Shown here: positions 1 through 10,323 of the stretch, one piece after another
Position numbering within the stretch: the stretch's first letter is position 1
Layout of the letters: the number at the start of each line of letters is the position of its first letter
Source of the DNA: Iris pallida
Lineage: Eukaryota > Streptophyta > Magnoliopsida > Asparagales > Iridaceae
Length of the DNA: 64,000 bases
Assembly (NCBI GenBank): GCA_029216955.1
Contig: JANAVB010015600.1
Span: forward strand, 31,851,554 to 31,915,553
Direction of reading: 5' to 3'
Position numbers and translations under genes: made by a program
Notes under the pieces: model-generated
What the model was told of the DNA's origin: nothing
Seen by the model: the letters and a program-made list of their open reading frames with translations, nothing else
Databases searched by the model: none

Positions 1-335
1 TCGCAAGTCAAGGACATCTCGATCAACCTTTGCACTCGTTTTGTGGGCCCGGATATCCCGAGCACACGAGTGCGTAGGTATCATGTTTGCCCCCTGATGC
101 AGGACTAGTAAAAGTACTTGCCCTTGATCATTGTTGGGAGACTCTTGAGAACCACCCTGTCCGTTTGCTGCTGGAGGCTGGGTACGGGCGATTCTGTACA
201 ACTTTCCATTAGAGGCCCGCTTAGCGGGACACTCTGATGGTCAGAGGTTGGGACAGCTGACTGATCTCTACGAGCCCGCACCGTCCTAGGCTTCTTCGAC
301 TTAGCACCCGAAGGTGCGTAGTAGGAAGAGTCCAA
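1..335 (-). pseudogene. gag N-terminal leader fragment, copy 1
   Basis: The minus strand encodes a basic, Ser/Pro-rich segment starting at an ATG at 335 (begins MDSSYYAPSGAKSKKPRTV). It closely matches the segment just upstream of the gag frame at 3573-3800: both share the sense SSYYAP, QSAVPTSD and a later GPTK string. Copy 1 is cut by the window edge and carries an insertion plus an in-frame stop at about 107 relative to copy 2. It lies downstream, in minus sense, of the gag of 1923-3572, so it is the start of a second copy of the same retroelement. No catalytic domain is visible. Confidence 0.6.
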
Positions 336-390
336 GTTGGAAGGAGGGAAGAGAAGTTGGTGCCCTCTTCAAAGGAGGAAAGGGGGCTCT

Positions 391-397
391 TTTTATA
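391..397 (-). promoter_or_regulatory. Candidate TATA box upstream of gag leader copy 1
   Basis: The minus strand reads TATAAAA about 56 bases upstream of the ATG at 335, after a purine/GA-rich stretch. Spacing fits a core promoter for a short-leader gag transcript. Inference from motif and position only. Confidence 0.35.
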
Positions 398-1922
398 GAA
401 TGGAGTGATCCCTTTCTTATTCTCCTTTCCGATGTGGGACTAAAAGCAATATTTTCCATGCTTCTACAAGACCCCCTTCAAAGTTTCCAAATTGCAAATT
501 TGGAATACTTTGAATAAGAAGCATGGAAAGTAGAGTTGTTTTGGTGTGGCAATCCTATCAGATGTAGCATGGACGTGATAGGTTTGGGTACTTCCGCTGG
601 AGATTTTATGTGGACTTATCATCCTTGGCGTACCTTGGTTTTAGGTACGAATAATAAGTTGAGAGAGGGAACCATCATATTTACTCAGAGGTGGTGAGAA
701 CATGGTAAATATGGGGTTGATGGTAATGAGGACATAGTGGGAGTGGACTCAAATGAGGATACATAGAACAACTCAGAGGTAATATGGACGTGAAAGTTCT
801 ATATAATGGGTAATGAATGCCATGGGGCAACTGGGCTCCAGAAGCATATGATTGTGAAGAAGGTGTGCATGTACCAGAGGACCTAATACAGCATTTGTGG
901 TCAACAGAGGATATTTGTGGACCTATTTTGTGTACTGGCGGTGTGAGTACGGATAATAAGTGGAGAGAAAACCAACATATTTACTCAGAGGTAATAAGGA
1001 CATGGTAAATATGGGTCTAAAGTAGGGCCTTCCTACTCCGAGGTAACGAGGACGTGGTAGGAGTGGACTCAAATAAGGATACATAGAACAACTCAGAGGT
1101 GCTATCAACGTGGAAGTTCTATGTATTGGGTGGAAGAATGCTATAGAACAACTAGGCTCCAAAAGCATGTGATGCTGAGGAAAGATATGGGTGTACTAGA
1201 GGACCTAGTACGGCATTTTTGGTCAACTGTGGAAATTTGTGGTCAGCAGAGGACATTTGTGGTCAATAGAGGATATTTGTGGTCCTATTATCCTTGGCGT
1301 ACTCCGGTCTTGGGTACGGATAATAAGTCGAGAGAAAACCATCATACTTACTCAGAGATAATGAGGACGTGGTAAATATGGGGGTTTCTTCAATGGAGCC
1401 TTCCTACTTAGAGATAATGAGGATGTAGCAGGAGTGGACTCCATGAAGGGTACATAGAACAACTCAGAGGTGCTATCAACGTGGAAGTTCTACGCGAGGG
1501 GTGATTTGTTTGTGATGGATGGGAAAACAACTCAGAGGTAATATGGACGTGGTTACTTTTCCCGTTGGAGAATTTTGTGGACCTATTACCCTTTTCGTGC
1601 ACTGGTAGTACGAGTAATAGATTTGAATAATATTTTATGGATCTACTACCCATCTGCGCACTGATGGTACGGGAAATAGATTTTGAGGTGAATTCTTGGC
1701 GGTAGAAAAGCTATGACCAGGGGGTACATAGATATGACCAAGAGAATTTATTTGGAATAATCAGAGAGTAAGTTCAGTGGTACCTGAGGGTACATAACTC
1801 AACAATCTGGGAGATTTGAAGTAGAAGTGTAAGTTCAGCGATACCTGCGGGTATATGACTCACAATCCCAGAGATAGTTGGAAGGTGTCGTTTAGACATA
1901 GTACTTCTTGAGGAACTTGTCG
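398..1922. repeat. Non-coding region with three diverged tandem units, possibly LTR/U3 of the gag element
   Basis: No convincing coding sequence. Units beginning at about 647, 949 and 1316 share the words ACGGATAATAAG, TTTACTCAGAGGT, GGACATGGTAAATATGGG and CATAGAACAACTCAGAGGT, so period is roughly 300-370 bases. A second, shorter duplication lies at about 1768-1880 (GTAAGTTCAG...GTACCTG...ACATAACTCA repeated as GTAAGTTCAG...ATACCTG...). The region sits between the gag stop at 1923 and the next gag leader at 335, where an LTR would be expected, but no TG...CA ends, primer site or polypurine tract were identified. Confidence 0.5.
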
Positions 1923-3572
1923 TTATTGTTCTGGGCGTTTGGTCTTGTCCTCCACATCCGAGATATGCAACCCCAGTTGGTGAGCCTTCTTCAGCTTCGT
2001 TTCAACGCTTGTGGCGCTGATGATAAAGGCCTTCCAGTCTTTGAATTGGCTTTCACCCATCCAGAGACTGATTGTGGGAAGCAGCCTCTTTTGGCAAATT
2101 TCGATCAGAGAAGAGTTCGGGTTCCCGGAGGGCAACTTCATCGCGGTTTGGCGAAACCGCTCAATGTAGTTCCTTGTCAGTTCCTTCTCCCCTTGAACAA
2201 CGTCCATGGGGGTGGACATCGTTATGTCTTGTCCTACTTCGTATAACCTCTCTAAGAACATGTTTTTGAAGCCGACGAAGGAATGGATGCAGATGTCCGA
2301 CAAGTTGCTGTACCAGTCGAAGGCGACCCCTTCCAATGCCCCAATGAACAGCCGCGTGAGGATGGCATCGTCATGAGGCAGATGGTCGGTTGTGACTTCA
2401 AAGTAGGTGATGTACCTGCTTGCAGATGTCTTCCCATCATATGGATTAATGTTGAATAGCTTATATCTTGGTGGGAAGGGAACATTTCTCCATGCAACAG
2501 GATACGGTTGTCGTATTCTGAGGTCTTGGGAGATTTTTCGGGCGTAAAACATGGCCCGGAGCTCCTGGACTTCTCGTCTCACCTTCCTGGCCTCGTCTAC
2601 AGCGGTGGGAGCCGACATTGTAGGAGGATTGTTGTTCGGGTTTGGCACAGTTGAGTTTGAGTCCGCATTGACTGCGGGACCCAAGCTTGTTTGGCCTAGC
2701 GTCCTTCCTTGCAGAGCCAGTAGGGCTGCTTTGATCCCGTCCACGGACTTGACCAAGGTATAAAGTATGGCCTCCAGAGTGTCAATGCGTTGGCGATCAC
2801 TGGAACCATCTTGATCGTTGTTCGTCATGAACACCATTCTCAAAAGAGGTGAGATGGAAGGAACGGTAGAGGATGTGCCCTCAGAATCATACCCTTGTAC
2901 CGAGAACTCGTCGGGGTATGTAGGGATGTTCTCCTCTGGTTCGGACTCAGAGGAAGTGCTACCCCCTGCATAGGAGGCTGCCTCGTCTTGGGACCTGTGG
3001 ATGTCCTCAGGGACATCCGGATCCACTGCATCTGTGGGGGGAACTATTTCCCCTGGTGCATCTTTTTGGAACACCGGATTGTTGTAGACGTTCGGAGGGA
3101 TGCTACCCCCAGCTTCTGCTATCCCCAGAGATGTAGATGACGAATCTCCAAGTGTTGAAGATTTCATTTTAGAGCGGGTGCCCTGATAAACTCCTCCAGT
3201 GGTAGTTGTGGACAACCGCTTGGATGAGAGTTTTTTGGCCATGCTGGTTGAGATCGTCGGGCTGGAAATATTTATCTTTTTTCCCGCCTTGTCGGTAGGG
3301 ATCTTCTGAGTAGAATTACAGGAGGCGACATGAAGCGCCTCGTCTCCCGAGCTTTGTTGCAGGACCGATCCTGGCTGCTGCAGTCGTTGGAAGACGGACT
3401 GCCGGTCCTCTTGTACTGCTGCCTTGTTGCAGCAGCAGTTGACAATGACTTGAGTGCAGTGATGTCCATAAAAGGACTCTCTGCATACCAAGCTTTCTTC
3501 TCTTTTTTTGCGTCTGTGAAGAATCACATCACGCAAGTCACTCATTTTGTGGGCCCGGAGTCCCGAGTACAC
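1923..3572 (-). CDS. gag: Retrotransposon gag polyprotein (Ty3/gypsy type), 549 aa
   Basis: This is the longest intact reading frame in the window. The gag-like core lies near the C-terminus (about residues 350-530): PYDGKTSASRYITYFE, then ALEGVAFDWYSNL, then SFVGFKNMFLERLY, then a NYIERFRQTAMKLPSGN stretch. These are the hallmarks of the Retrotrans_gag family, which forms the cytoplasmic virus-like particle around the element RNA. The N-terminal 200 residues are Ser/Thr/Gly-rich and low in complexity, with an acidic patch. No CCHC zinc knuckle and no protease or polymerase follows: the frame stops at 1923 and non-coding repeats come next. This suggests a gag-only, non-autonomous element that needs a partner's pol. 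The ATG at 3572 is the first in frame. An upstream leader segment (3573-3800) lies in another frame, so the true start could differ by a frameshift or splice. Confidence 0.75.
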   Translation of the reverse strand: MYSGLRAHKMSDLRDVILHRRKKREESLVCRESFYGHHCTQVIVNCCCNKAAVQEDRQSVFQRLQQPGSVLQQSSGDEALHVASCNSTQKIPTDKAGKKINISSPTISTSMAKKLSSKRLSTTTTGGVYQGTRSKMKSSTLGDSSSTSLGIAEAGGSIPPNVYNNPVFQKDAPGEIVPPTDAVDPDVPEDIHRSQDEAASYAGGSTSSESEPEENIPTYPDEFSVQGYDSEGTSSTVPSISPLLRMVFMTNNDQDGSSDRQRIDTLEAILYTLVKSVDGIKAALLALQGRTLGQTSLGPAVNADSNSTVPNPNNNPPTMSAPTAVDEARKVRREVQELRAMFYARKISQDLRIRQPYPVAWRNVPFPPRYKLFNINPYDGKTSASRYITYFEVTTDHLPHDDAILTRLFIGALEGVAFDWYSNLSDICIHSFVGFKNMFLERLYEVGQDITMSTPMDVVQGEKELTRNYIERFRQTAMKLPSGNPNSSLIEICQKRLLPTISLWMGESQFKDWKAFIISATSVETKLKKAHQLGLHISDVEDKTKRPEQ

Positions 3573-3800
3573 GAGTGTGTTGGCACCATATTTGCTCCCT
3601 GATTGGGAGACTCTTGGGAACCACTTTGTTCGTTTGCCGTCGGGGGCTGGACACGGTCGGTTTTGTACAACTTTTTATCAGAGGCCCGCCTAACTCTCTG
3701 AGGGTCAGAGGTTGGGACAGCTGACTGAGCTCGACGAGCCCGTGCTGCCTTAGACTTCTTTCCTCTAGCACCCAAGGGCGCATAGTAGGAAGAATCTAAA
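3573..3800 (-). pseudogene. gag N-terminal leader fragment, copy 2
   Basis: The minus strand encodes a basic segment (GARGKKSKAARARRAQ, then PTSDPQRVRRASDKK) that stops next to the gag start. It is a direct repeat of 1-335 and precedes the gag frame in the neighbouring frame. In copy 2 the string around GPTK ends in a stop, while gag reads through the same bases as RAHKMSDLRD. It is either a frameshifted N-terminal part of gag or a separate upstream frame. Similarity to copy 1 ends at about 3800. Confidence 0.5.
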
Positions 3801-3924
3801 TTGTGCCGTACAGAGTCTGCACATCCTTATAAGAGCATCTGAGGTCAGAATCGCATGAGAGGCGGTCGAAGACTGAACCCGAGACGCATGGAGCAGATAG
3901 TCTGCGGCTGGGATTGGTGGCCGT

Positions 3925-4215
3925 ATGAGCATTCATGCGGCTGGCATTTGTGGCGCATCAGCATTCATACGGCTAGCATTTGTGGCTGCATAAGAATTCA
4001 TGCGGTTGGATTTGGCTGCCGTATGGGCATTCATGCGGCTGGTATTTGTGGCCACATCAGCATTCATACGGCTGGCATTTGTGGCCGCATCAGCATTCAT
4101 GCGGCTGGATTTGGCTGCCGTAGGAACATTCATGCGGCTGGATTTAGTGGCCGCATGAGCCTTCATGCGGCTGGAATTGTTGGCCGCATGAGCCTTCTTC
4201 ATGCGGTTGGCACCC
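3925..4215. repeat. 33-bp minisatellite with CATGCGGCT core
   Basis: About eight tandem units of 33 bases share the core CATGCGGCTGG followed by ATTTGTGGCCGCATCAG or variants. Because the period is a multiple of three, the minus strand keeps one open frame through the array, encoding 11-residue repeats of the type RMNADAATNAS. The same word, as AGCCGCATG on the plus strand, builds the arrays at 5228-5740 and 5948-6160. Confidence 0.85.
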
Positions 4216-4622
4216 TTATGCGGTTTCTTCCTGGACCGTATAGAGCCCCCATTTGCTTCCTCAAGTCTAGCATCGTAGTACTTTCCTCTGCCGGACTTGA
4301 GAACAGCAGGGGTCTCTGTGGCCTAAAGTGGGGCAGCATGGGAGTCTTCTCCGCCGTCTTGGACAGTAGAGAATGCCTCTTCCAGAGCTTGGAGAGGAGC
4401 AAAAGTCTTGGGCCTCCACTTCTTGCGGGCCTTCTTCGTGCGGGCTCGCTTCTAGACCGGACCAGCGCTCTCGTCGGAGAGCATTTCTTCAAACGCCTGC
4501 TGGTCGAAGCGGACGACCAGCATCGGTTGCGTGGAGCCAAGCTTGGCTGCGTCTGATTGCGCCACCAACTTCTCAGCAGTGGAGAAGTTAGTCCCCAGCA
4601 GAGTCGCCATCGTGTTTGCCAT
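3933..4622 (-). pseudogene. Unrecognised repeat-containing protein with two in-frame TAG stops
   Basis: From the ATG at 4622 a single minus-strand frame runs to a TGA at 3933, interrupted only by TAG at 4452-4454 and 4323-4325. The first segment (56 codons) includes GTNFSTAEKLVAQSDAAKLG and LVVRFDQQAFEEMLSDES. The second is Lys/Arg-rich (KRARTKKARKKWRPK). The last holds eight 11-12 residue repeats with the constant core RMN or RMK, flanked by small residues. No known family was recognised. It sits about 290 bases downstream of a good TATA box (4937-4944) and just upstream of the gag leader on the same strand, so it may be a 5' frame of the same element. Both stops could come from CAG codons. 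Whether it was ever one protein is inference from frame continuity. Confidence 0.45.
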
Positions 4623-4936
4623 TGATTATAAAAGAACAGAACAGTTTTATGGGAGGACCGGACTTTTACTTCACAACTACAAACTCGCTTGTATAGAAGA
4701 GAGCCTAGGAACAAAACCTAGGAAAAGCAATCTAAAGTATAATTGTTTTGTTTTTCTGGGGGGTGATGGTAGAGGCTCGGGAGAGTGCCATCAACTCTGC
4801 CTTACTCCTTGGACGATCGAACGTTGCTTCTGCTCTGATGAAGAAATGCTCTTGCTGGATGCTCTTTGCTCTATACTTATCTTTATGTCTTCGCCGCTCT
4901 TTCTGTCCAAGGTTTTGCAAGGGAATTGCACCTTGC

Positions 4937-4944
4937 TATTTATA
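4937..4944 (-). promoter_or_regulatory. TATA box (TATAAATA)
   Basis: The minus strand reads CCCTATAAATAGCAAGG, a canonical plant TATA box. A start site would fall near 4910, giving a leader of about 290 bases before the ATG at 4622. The leader (4623-4910) has no other feature that I can see. Confidence 0.5.
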
Positions 4945-5024
4945 GGGCTTTATGATAAGTAGGGTGTGCATTAATTGCTCCTTGAAAAGTGGGCGGTTAG
5001 GGATTTGGTTAAGATTAGCCTTGA

Positions 5025-5165
5025 TCTTGTTTGTTGGAAATCAATCTGGGCTGTTAATGTTGATTGTAACAAATCTGGGTAGTTAATGTTGATTGTAACA
5101 AATCTGGATAGTTTGTTGGAAATCGATCTGGGCAGTTAATATTGATTGTACCAAATCTGCATTAT
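5025..5165. repeat. Short tandem repeat, about 33-37 bp unit
   Basis: Three to four copies of a unit AATCTGGG(C/T)(A/T)GTTAATGTTGATTGTAACA follow one another, the later ones diverged. It lies in an otherwise featureless stretch (4945-5227) upstream of the TATA box at 4937. Confidence 0.7.
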
Positions 5166-5227
5166 GATGATTTCTTGATAGCATCAAACCCGATGGAATA
5201 AGTCTCGGTCAATCTTCTGCCACGTAT

Positions 5228-5740
5228 CCCAACCGTTATTACGCTAAGAGCCGTATGAACGCGGGTGGATAAGTCTTAGTCGATCTTCTGCCACGTGTCC
5301 CAACTGCTATTATGCTGTGAGCCGCATAGACGGGACATCCTGGCAGAGCCGCATGAGTGTGGCCCCGACTACCGAGCCGCATGAAGGTGGCAGCCGCATG
5401 AGAATGACAGCAACAAAGAGTGAACTCCAACTGAACCGCATAAGGGTGGCCCCCACAATCCGAGCCGCATGAGAGTGGCAGCCGCATAAGGGTGAACCCC
5501 CAATCTGAACCGCATAAGGGTGGCCCCCACAATCTGAGCCGCATAAGGGTGGCCCCCATAATCCGGGCCGCATGAGAATGGTAGCCGCATATGGGTGAAC
5601 CCCCAATTTGAACCGTATAAGGGTGGCCCTTACAATCCGAGCCGCATAAGAGTGGTAGCCGCATGGGGGTGGCCTCCAACTGAACCGCATAAGGGTGGAT
5701 CCTACGACCTAGCCGCATGGAAGTCTTTGAAGCGTTCCGC
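5228..5740. repeat. AGCCGCAT-type minisatellite, complex array
   Basis: The plus strand repeats the blocks (A/G)(A/G)CCGCATAAGGGTGGCCC and AGCCGCATGAGAGTGGC, separated by CCACAATC(C/T)G or CCCCCAATCTG. Blocks combine into larger units of about 70-105 bases starting with AACCGCATAAGG. Overlapping open frames on the minus strand (5239-5742) are a by-product of the repeat and show no protein family. The core word is the reverse complement of that in the array at 3925-4215. Confidence 0.85.
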
Positions 5741-5947
5741 ATAAGGGGCTTTGGAATTGGTGGATTATGCTAGCTATAAAGATTTTATCTCGTCTTTCTA
5801 GGAGCACGCCATTATGACAGAGTCATCATTTTACCTTTATGTCAGAGCTGTCAATCCTTCGTTGTCAGAACTGCCGCCTTTCCGTGTCAGGCTAATTAAT
5901 GAGCTAGCTGTTCAGAGTATTTATGGCCAGCTGTAAAGGCCTGTTTT
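5741..5947. other. Unassigned spacer between two repeat arrays
   Basis: About 200 bases without repeats, long frames or recognisable motifs. Nothing can be supported here. Confidence 0.4.
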
Positions 5948-6160
5948 GAGCCGCATCAGGCCACGTGGCTCCCCCTTCATCTTTCTGAGCCGCATGAAGC
6001 CCTCGGGTCTTTTGAGCCGCATGAAGGCTCCTTCAGCTATGAGCCGCATGGGGATACGTGGCTTCCCCTTCATCTTTCTGAGCCGTATGAAGCTCTCGGG
6101 TCTTTTGAGCTGCATGAAGGCTCCTTCAGCTATGAGCCGCATGGGGCTAATTTCCGGGCT
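5948..6160. repeat. Two tandem 93-bp units with AGCCGCATGAAG words
   Basis: Units beginning at about 5948 and 6041 are nearly identical over 93 bases, and a third starts and breaks off at about 6134. Each unit contains three copies of GAGCCGCAT. Period 93 is in frame, so the plus strand encodes a repeated peptide with the cores LSRMKPSG and KAPSAMSRMG. This SRMK resembles the SRMN encoded by the opposite strand of the array at 3925-4215. Confidence 0.85.
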
Positions 6161-6186
6161 GCATAAGAATTTATTTATATTTTTCC

Positions 6187-8635
6187 ATGCTTCTACATCT
6201 ATCCACCATACCGCCGACGAACACGGGAACGTCATTACAGACCAGAAGGACATTCAGACGGCTGCCACGAAATTCTACTCCAAGCTATTCTCCAAAGAGA
6301 CAGTTCAAAAAGATACCCCCTTCCTCGACCAAATCCCCCTCCTCATTAATGCTACCGACAACGCGCAATTCGAAAAACCTCCTATCGCCCAGAAAGTAAA
6401 AGATGCCGTGTGGGCCCTGAATGAGCATAGTGCGCCCGGCCCAGACGGATTCTCGGGGGTATTCTTTCGCACTTGCTGGGATATCATCAAACAGGACATC
6501 ACCGAAGCGGCCATTGCATTCTTCGAAGGAGCCATATATCTTAAAGCCATTTCTAGCGCCAAGCTGATCTTATCCCGAAAAAAGACAACCCAGCATCCTT
6601 TCGCGACTTTCGCCCCATCGGTCTTTGTACCTTCACCAACAAGATCATATCCAAGATCATAGCAACCAGGATGGCAGAGATTCTCCCCAAGATCATTTCT
6701 GAGGAGCAAAGCGGGTTTGTTCGCGAAAGGAACATCCAGGACAATATCATGCTAGTCCAAGAGTTAATCATCTGCATGAAGTTTCCTGTAAGAGGGGGCA
6801 ACATCGCTGTCAAAATTGACATGGAGAAAGCTTATGATAGACTGGATTGGCAATTCATGATATGGGTCTTCAGGGCGTTCAGTTTCTCGGAAACCTAGAC
6901 CAATCTCGTATGGAGATCCATTAGCAACTCCTGGTTCTCTACGGTCATCAATGGTCAAGCATAGGGGTTTTTCAAATCCAATCGCGGGGTCAGACAGGGC
7001 GACCCTCTATTATCTACTGTCTTCATCATCGTAGCAGACGTCCTGCGCAGGAACCTAAACAACATGGTCAGAACCCCGAACTTCCAGCACTACCACACAT
7101 CCAGCGGATGCCCTATCATCACTCATCTGGCATTCACTGACGATTTACTCATTTTCTCCTCCGGGGACGAAGGAGCGGTGGAAGTGGTCCACAACACCCT
7201 GCAGAGGTATTCTAGATGCTCCGGCCAAAAGATTAATCCCTCTAAGAGCGTTATCTATGCCCACCACAACATCAAGAGAGAGCACACCACCAACCTAGCC
7301 AACTTAACATCATTTTCAGTTGACCATCCTCCGTTCAACTACCTCGGTTGTCCTCTGGTGTACGGGAAATCCAACTCCGGCATCTTTGAGAACTTGATCA
7401 CAAGAATCAGGAAGAAACTTGAAGAATGGCATAATGCCACTCTATCCCCGGGAGGCAAGATAATCCTCATGAATCACGTGCTCACCTCCATCCCCATCCA
7501 TACCCTGGCTGCATGCTTCCCGTCCAAGAAGGTTATCGCTTCGATCGAGAAGATCTTTTGTCAGTTCTTTTGGGGGCACTGTAACGGTCATGACAAACAT
7601 CACTGGGCTAGCTGGAAATCTATGGCCCACCCCACAGTCGAGGGTGGGATAGGATTTACCAAACTCACTCACATCGTTAAAGCTTTCTCGATGAAATTGT
7701 GGTAGAATCTCCGCACGGCCAACAATTTATGGACCAGGTTTTTGAAGGCCAGGTACTTCAAGCACATCCACTCTTCCTTAGCCGTATCCAACAGCAGATC
7801 TTCAGCGTCTTGGCGTCGTATCCTTATCGGGAGAGACCTTGCCGAGCCTGCTATGAGACTACAATTGGGGGCGGGTGACTCGGATCCTTTCCTAGAGAGA
7901 TGGGTTGGAGATAGTATGATCCCGTGTCTCACGGAGACCCGGAGAAACACGAGGATCAGAGACCTGTGGAATCCCACTACTAACGACTGGAACTGGGACA
8001 AAATTCAGGAATGGTCCAGTAATACAACGGCAGATAGCATCCGCGCGTGCGGATTACATATTGGCCGCGAGGCTGACGCGCTGAAGTGGTCGCTAGAGGC
8101 AGTAGGGGAGTTTTTGCTACAGTCGGCGCGTATCGCTGTCCAGGGATCCGGGCAGCCGCACCATCCTATTGCCTACTATTGGCAATCCTGCATCCCTGAG
8201 AAGTGGTCGTTCCTAATGTGGAGAGCCATTAGAATGAAACTGCCCACTGATGATATCTTCAACACCATTGGCATCAGCTTAGCATCAGCCTGCTCGTGCT
8301 GCTATGAGCATCAGGTGGAGACTATAGATCACATCTTCTGTCAGGGGAGCCTGCCTAGCAGCATCTGGAGGAACCTTAATTAGCTCTACATTATCGAGCC
8401 GGGCGGTGGGCACTTCAACGATCTAGCGGTTTCCTGGGGATTAGCATCCCATGGCCACCAGATCGTTACAGCGGCGGCCACGTGGACAATTTGGAAGAAT
8501 CGCAACAAAGCGAGATACGAAGGTCACCAGTACTCAGCTGATCAACTCATCCAAGAAATCGCCCGCCAATGTCGTAAAAGGAGTACCGAATGCTCCCACA
8601 TCACTCGAGCATTCTGGACCCCGCTACAACCCTAG
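6187..8635 (+). pseudogene. LINE (non-LTR) ORF2 remnant: reverse transcriptase and C-terminal zinc-binding region
   Basis: The reverse transcriptase copies element RNA at the nicked target. Visible motifs in order are DGFSGVFFRTCWDIIK, FRDFRPIGLC, SGFVRERNIQDNI, VKIDMEKAYDRLDW, NRGVRQGDPLL and FTDDLLIF (variant of the catalytic FADD box). Then come the region around LPTDDIFNTIGI with ACSCCYEHQVETIDHIFCQ (the plant RVT zinc-binding domain) and a tail with ATWTIWKNRNKARYEG. The N-terminal endonuclease is missing, so the copy is 5' truncated, as usual for LINEs. One frameshift lies near 6567. In-frame TAG stops lie at 6896, 6962, 7703 and 8381. The natural end is TAG at 8633-8635. Confidence 0.9.
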
Positions 8636-8774
8636 CTCTGGGTGGTAGGGTTGTGTCGTTTCTCTCCATTGTCTTTATTTTGGTGGTATACTTGTATAGG
8701 CTTTGTTTGTGCCTTGTATACGTGTGCAGGCTTCGGCATTTTGAGCCTTGTTTAATAAATGAGAGGGGTTTTTC

Positions 8775-8776
<2 letters not shown>
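8636..8776 (+). mobile_element. LINE 3' untranslated end
   Basis: A G/T-rich tail with TTGTGTCGTTTCTC and CTTGTATAGGCTTTG, then TTTAATAAATGAGAGG, runs from the ORF2 stop into the AT array at 8777. Plant L1 elements end in a short G/T-rich 3' UTR followed by a simple A- or TA-rich tail. The (AT)n array may have grown from that tail. Confidence 0.6.
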
Positions 8777-8861
<85 letters not shown>

Positions 8862-8867
8862 TATATC
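8777..8867. repeat. (AT)n microsatellite at the LINE 3' end
   Basis: Almost pure alternating AT of about 90 bases, directly abutting the LINE 3' UTR. Tyr-Ile frames across it are artefacts of the repeat. Confidence 0.95.
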
Positions 8868-8885
8868 TGCAACGATGGTCGACAG

Positions 8886-9642
8886 TGTTAGATTTTTTTC
8901 ACTTTTCTTCCTTAAAATCTGCAATAAAATAAAATTTAAATTAAAGGTTACCGGCCTCCGGGAAAGTTGCGCACGTAGTACTACCCTAAGAATTAATCCG
9001 GGTCTATGTGCAGACTTTATCAGAATGCTCCTAGTGGTAAAATCTCTGCTACACCGGAATCTCTTTGCCGCACATGACGTAATAGAGAGAGTGACACTCG
9101 ACTTAGCTCTCCCCAGAGCAACAACAAAGAACAGCGAGATTCGGGAAGATAAAATGTAGGGAGAGTATGGACGTAGAGTTTTAAGTGTATTTGAAGGAAT
9201 GAAGAATGCCTCAATATATAGACTGTTGGGTCTATCACTAACGGACAGAAAAATAAATGACATTAAGTTTGACGTTACAAACATTACAAATTAAACAAAT
9301 ATGAACCATGTGGTTCAAAGAATCTGGACAGAATTTGATGTGTCCATTGTTACAAAAAATAAATGAATAGTAAAGGTCAAAAAATTCAATGAGGAGCAAA
9401 AAATTTTTTAGGGGCTCATCCTGAACCCGAAGATAAAATCGAACTGAACCGAGCTGAGCCGGGCCGAGCGGCGGTGGCGGCGGCGCGCGCGTGTGGCCTA
9501 TAAGGCACCCACACAAGACAATTAATGAGGCAACAAAGAGGAAGGCATTATACGCATAACCACTCCTTGTATCCCAGCCGATGTGGGACTATATGGAGGG
9601 AAAAGAAGGAATTTGAGCTTTTGCTGGTAGCATCAGCTAACA
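8886..9642 (-). mobile_element. Copia LTR, copy A (3' LTR, minus orientation)
   Basis: In minus sense it starts TGTTAGCTGATGC right after a polypurine tract (TTTGGGGGAT, 9643-9652) and ends in TCTAACA at 8886, so it is a TG...CA terminus of 757 bases. A TATA motif (TATATAT at 9214-9220, minus) would place R/U5 at about 9180-8886. The sequence matches the LTR at 55296-56091 over its whole length with scattered differences. Flanking bases 8881-8885 (GACAG) would be one target duplication. Confidence 0.85.
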
Positions 9643-10323
9643 ATCCCCCAAAGGTCAAAATCCAAGGTAATAGAGGGAAGGAAAACAAGAGAAGAATAGG
9701 AGAATTTTTGGGCAGTTGTATACTATGCATAAATATGACGGACTACAGCCTTGAATCTCACGTAGTGACTATTGCCTTTGTCAGAAGAAGAACTTGATGG
9801 ACTACGCCTTGAATCAGTCTTCTTGAACCCGACTAAAAAAATAGCACACATAGTATGCTAGAGGAACATGGGTCTATCGGTTGGCACATTTGGTTGGCCA
9901 TGCATACTTTTATATATTCATGAAAGTTGTCTAGGATCGCCCTGTCCTATAGTCGCGGCCTTCACGACCTTTCATATAGGTAAGTCCTTAAGGATTGGTG
10001 ATAGGAATCAATCCTGCATATCATGCTTGGACTTATTAAGAGTTTAAACTCACCCTATCCATATCACACAAGAAACACTGTCACCATAGGGATGGGGTAT
10101 CAACGTACACATGTACAGTCTCTTAGGCTTTTATTTTAAGAGAACTAAATCACAGGGTCAGTGTTCATAATAGTCACCTAGTCCAGCTTGTTTCTACCTA
10201 TTGAAACGGCTTCTTGGGATCTCCAGTCAGACTCGTTGGGTTGCCACTGCTGGTGACTAAAGTATGGTCTTAACCCCATCCCCTTCGATGATTCTAGGAT
10301 CAATGTCCTTGACAGACCCTTCG
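9643..10323 (-). mobile_element. Copia 3' untranslated region between RNase H and LTR
   Basis: Non-coding copia sequence ending in the polypurine tract beside the LTR. It is shared with 56092-56800 almost throughout. It contains the line ending CCATCCCTATGGT and no open frame of interest. Confidence 0.75.

Noticed and set aside
1..3800. Repeated gag leader as a pair of LTRs bounding the gag
   Set aside because: The copies at 1-335 and 3573-3800 encode a related peptide in element sense and lack TG...CA ends; they are leader or N-terminal sequence, not LTR ends.
3925..4215. Regular repeats with spacers that resemble a CRISPR array
   Set aside because: Units are contiguous 33-bp minisatellite copies with variable bases throughout, no constant repeat with unique spacers, no cas genes, and the DNA is from a plant.
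4199..4714. 171-codon minus-strand frame rich in Arg and Ser
   Set aside because: It overlaps the better-supported frame from 4622, with which it competes; it has no repeat phase and looks like a shadow.
5239..5742. 167-codon minus-strand frame through the AGCCGCAT array
   Set aside because: Open in several frames because of the repeat; no family, no promoter, composition only reflects the repeat.
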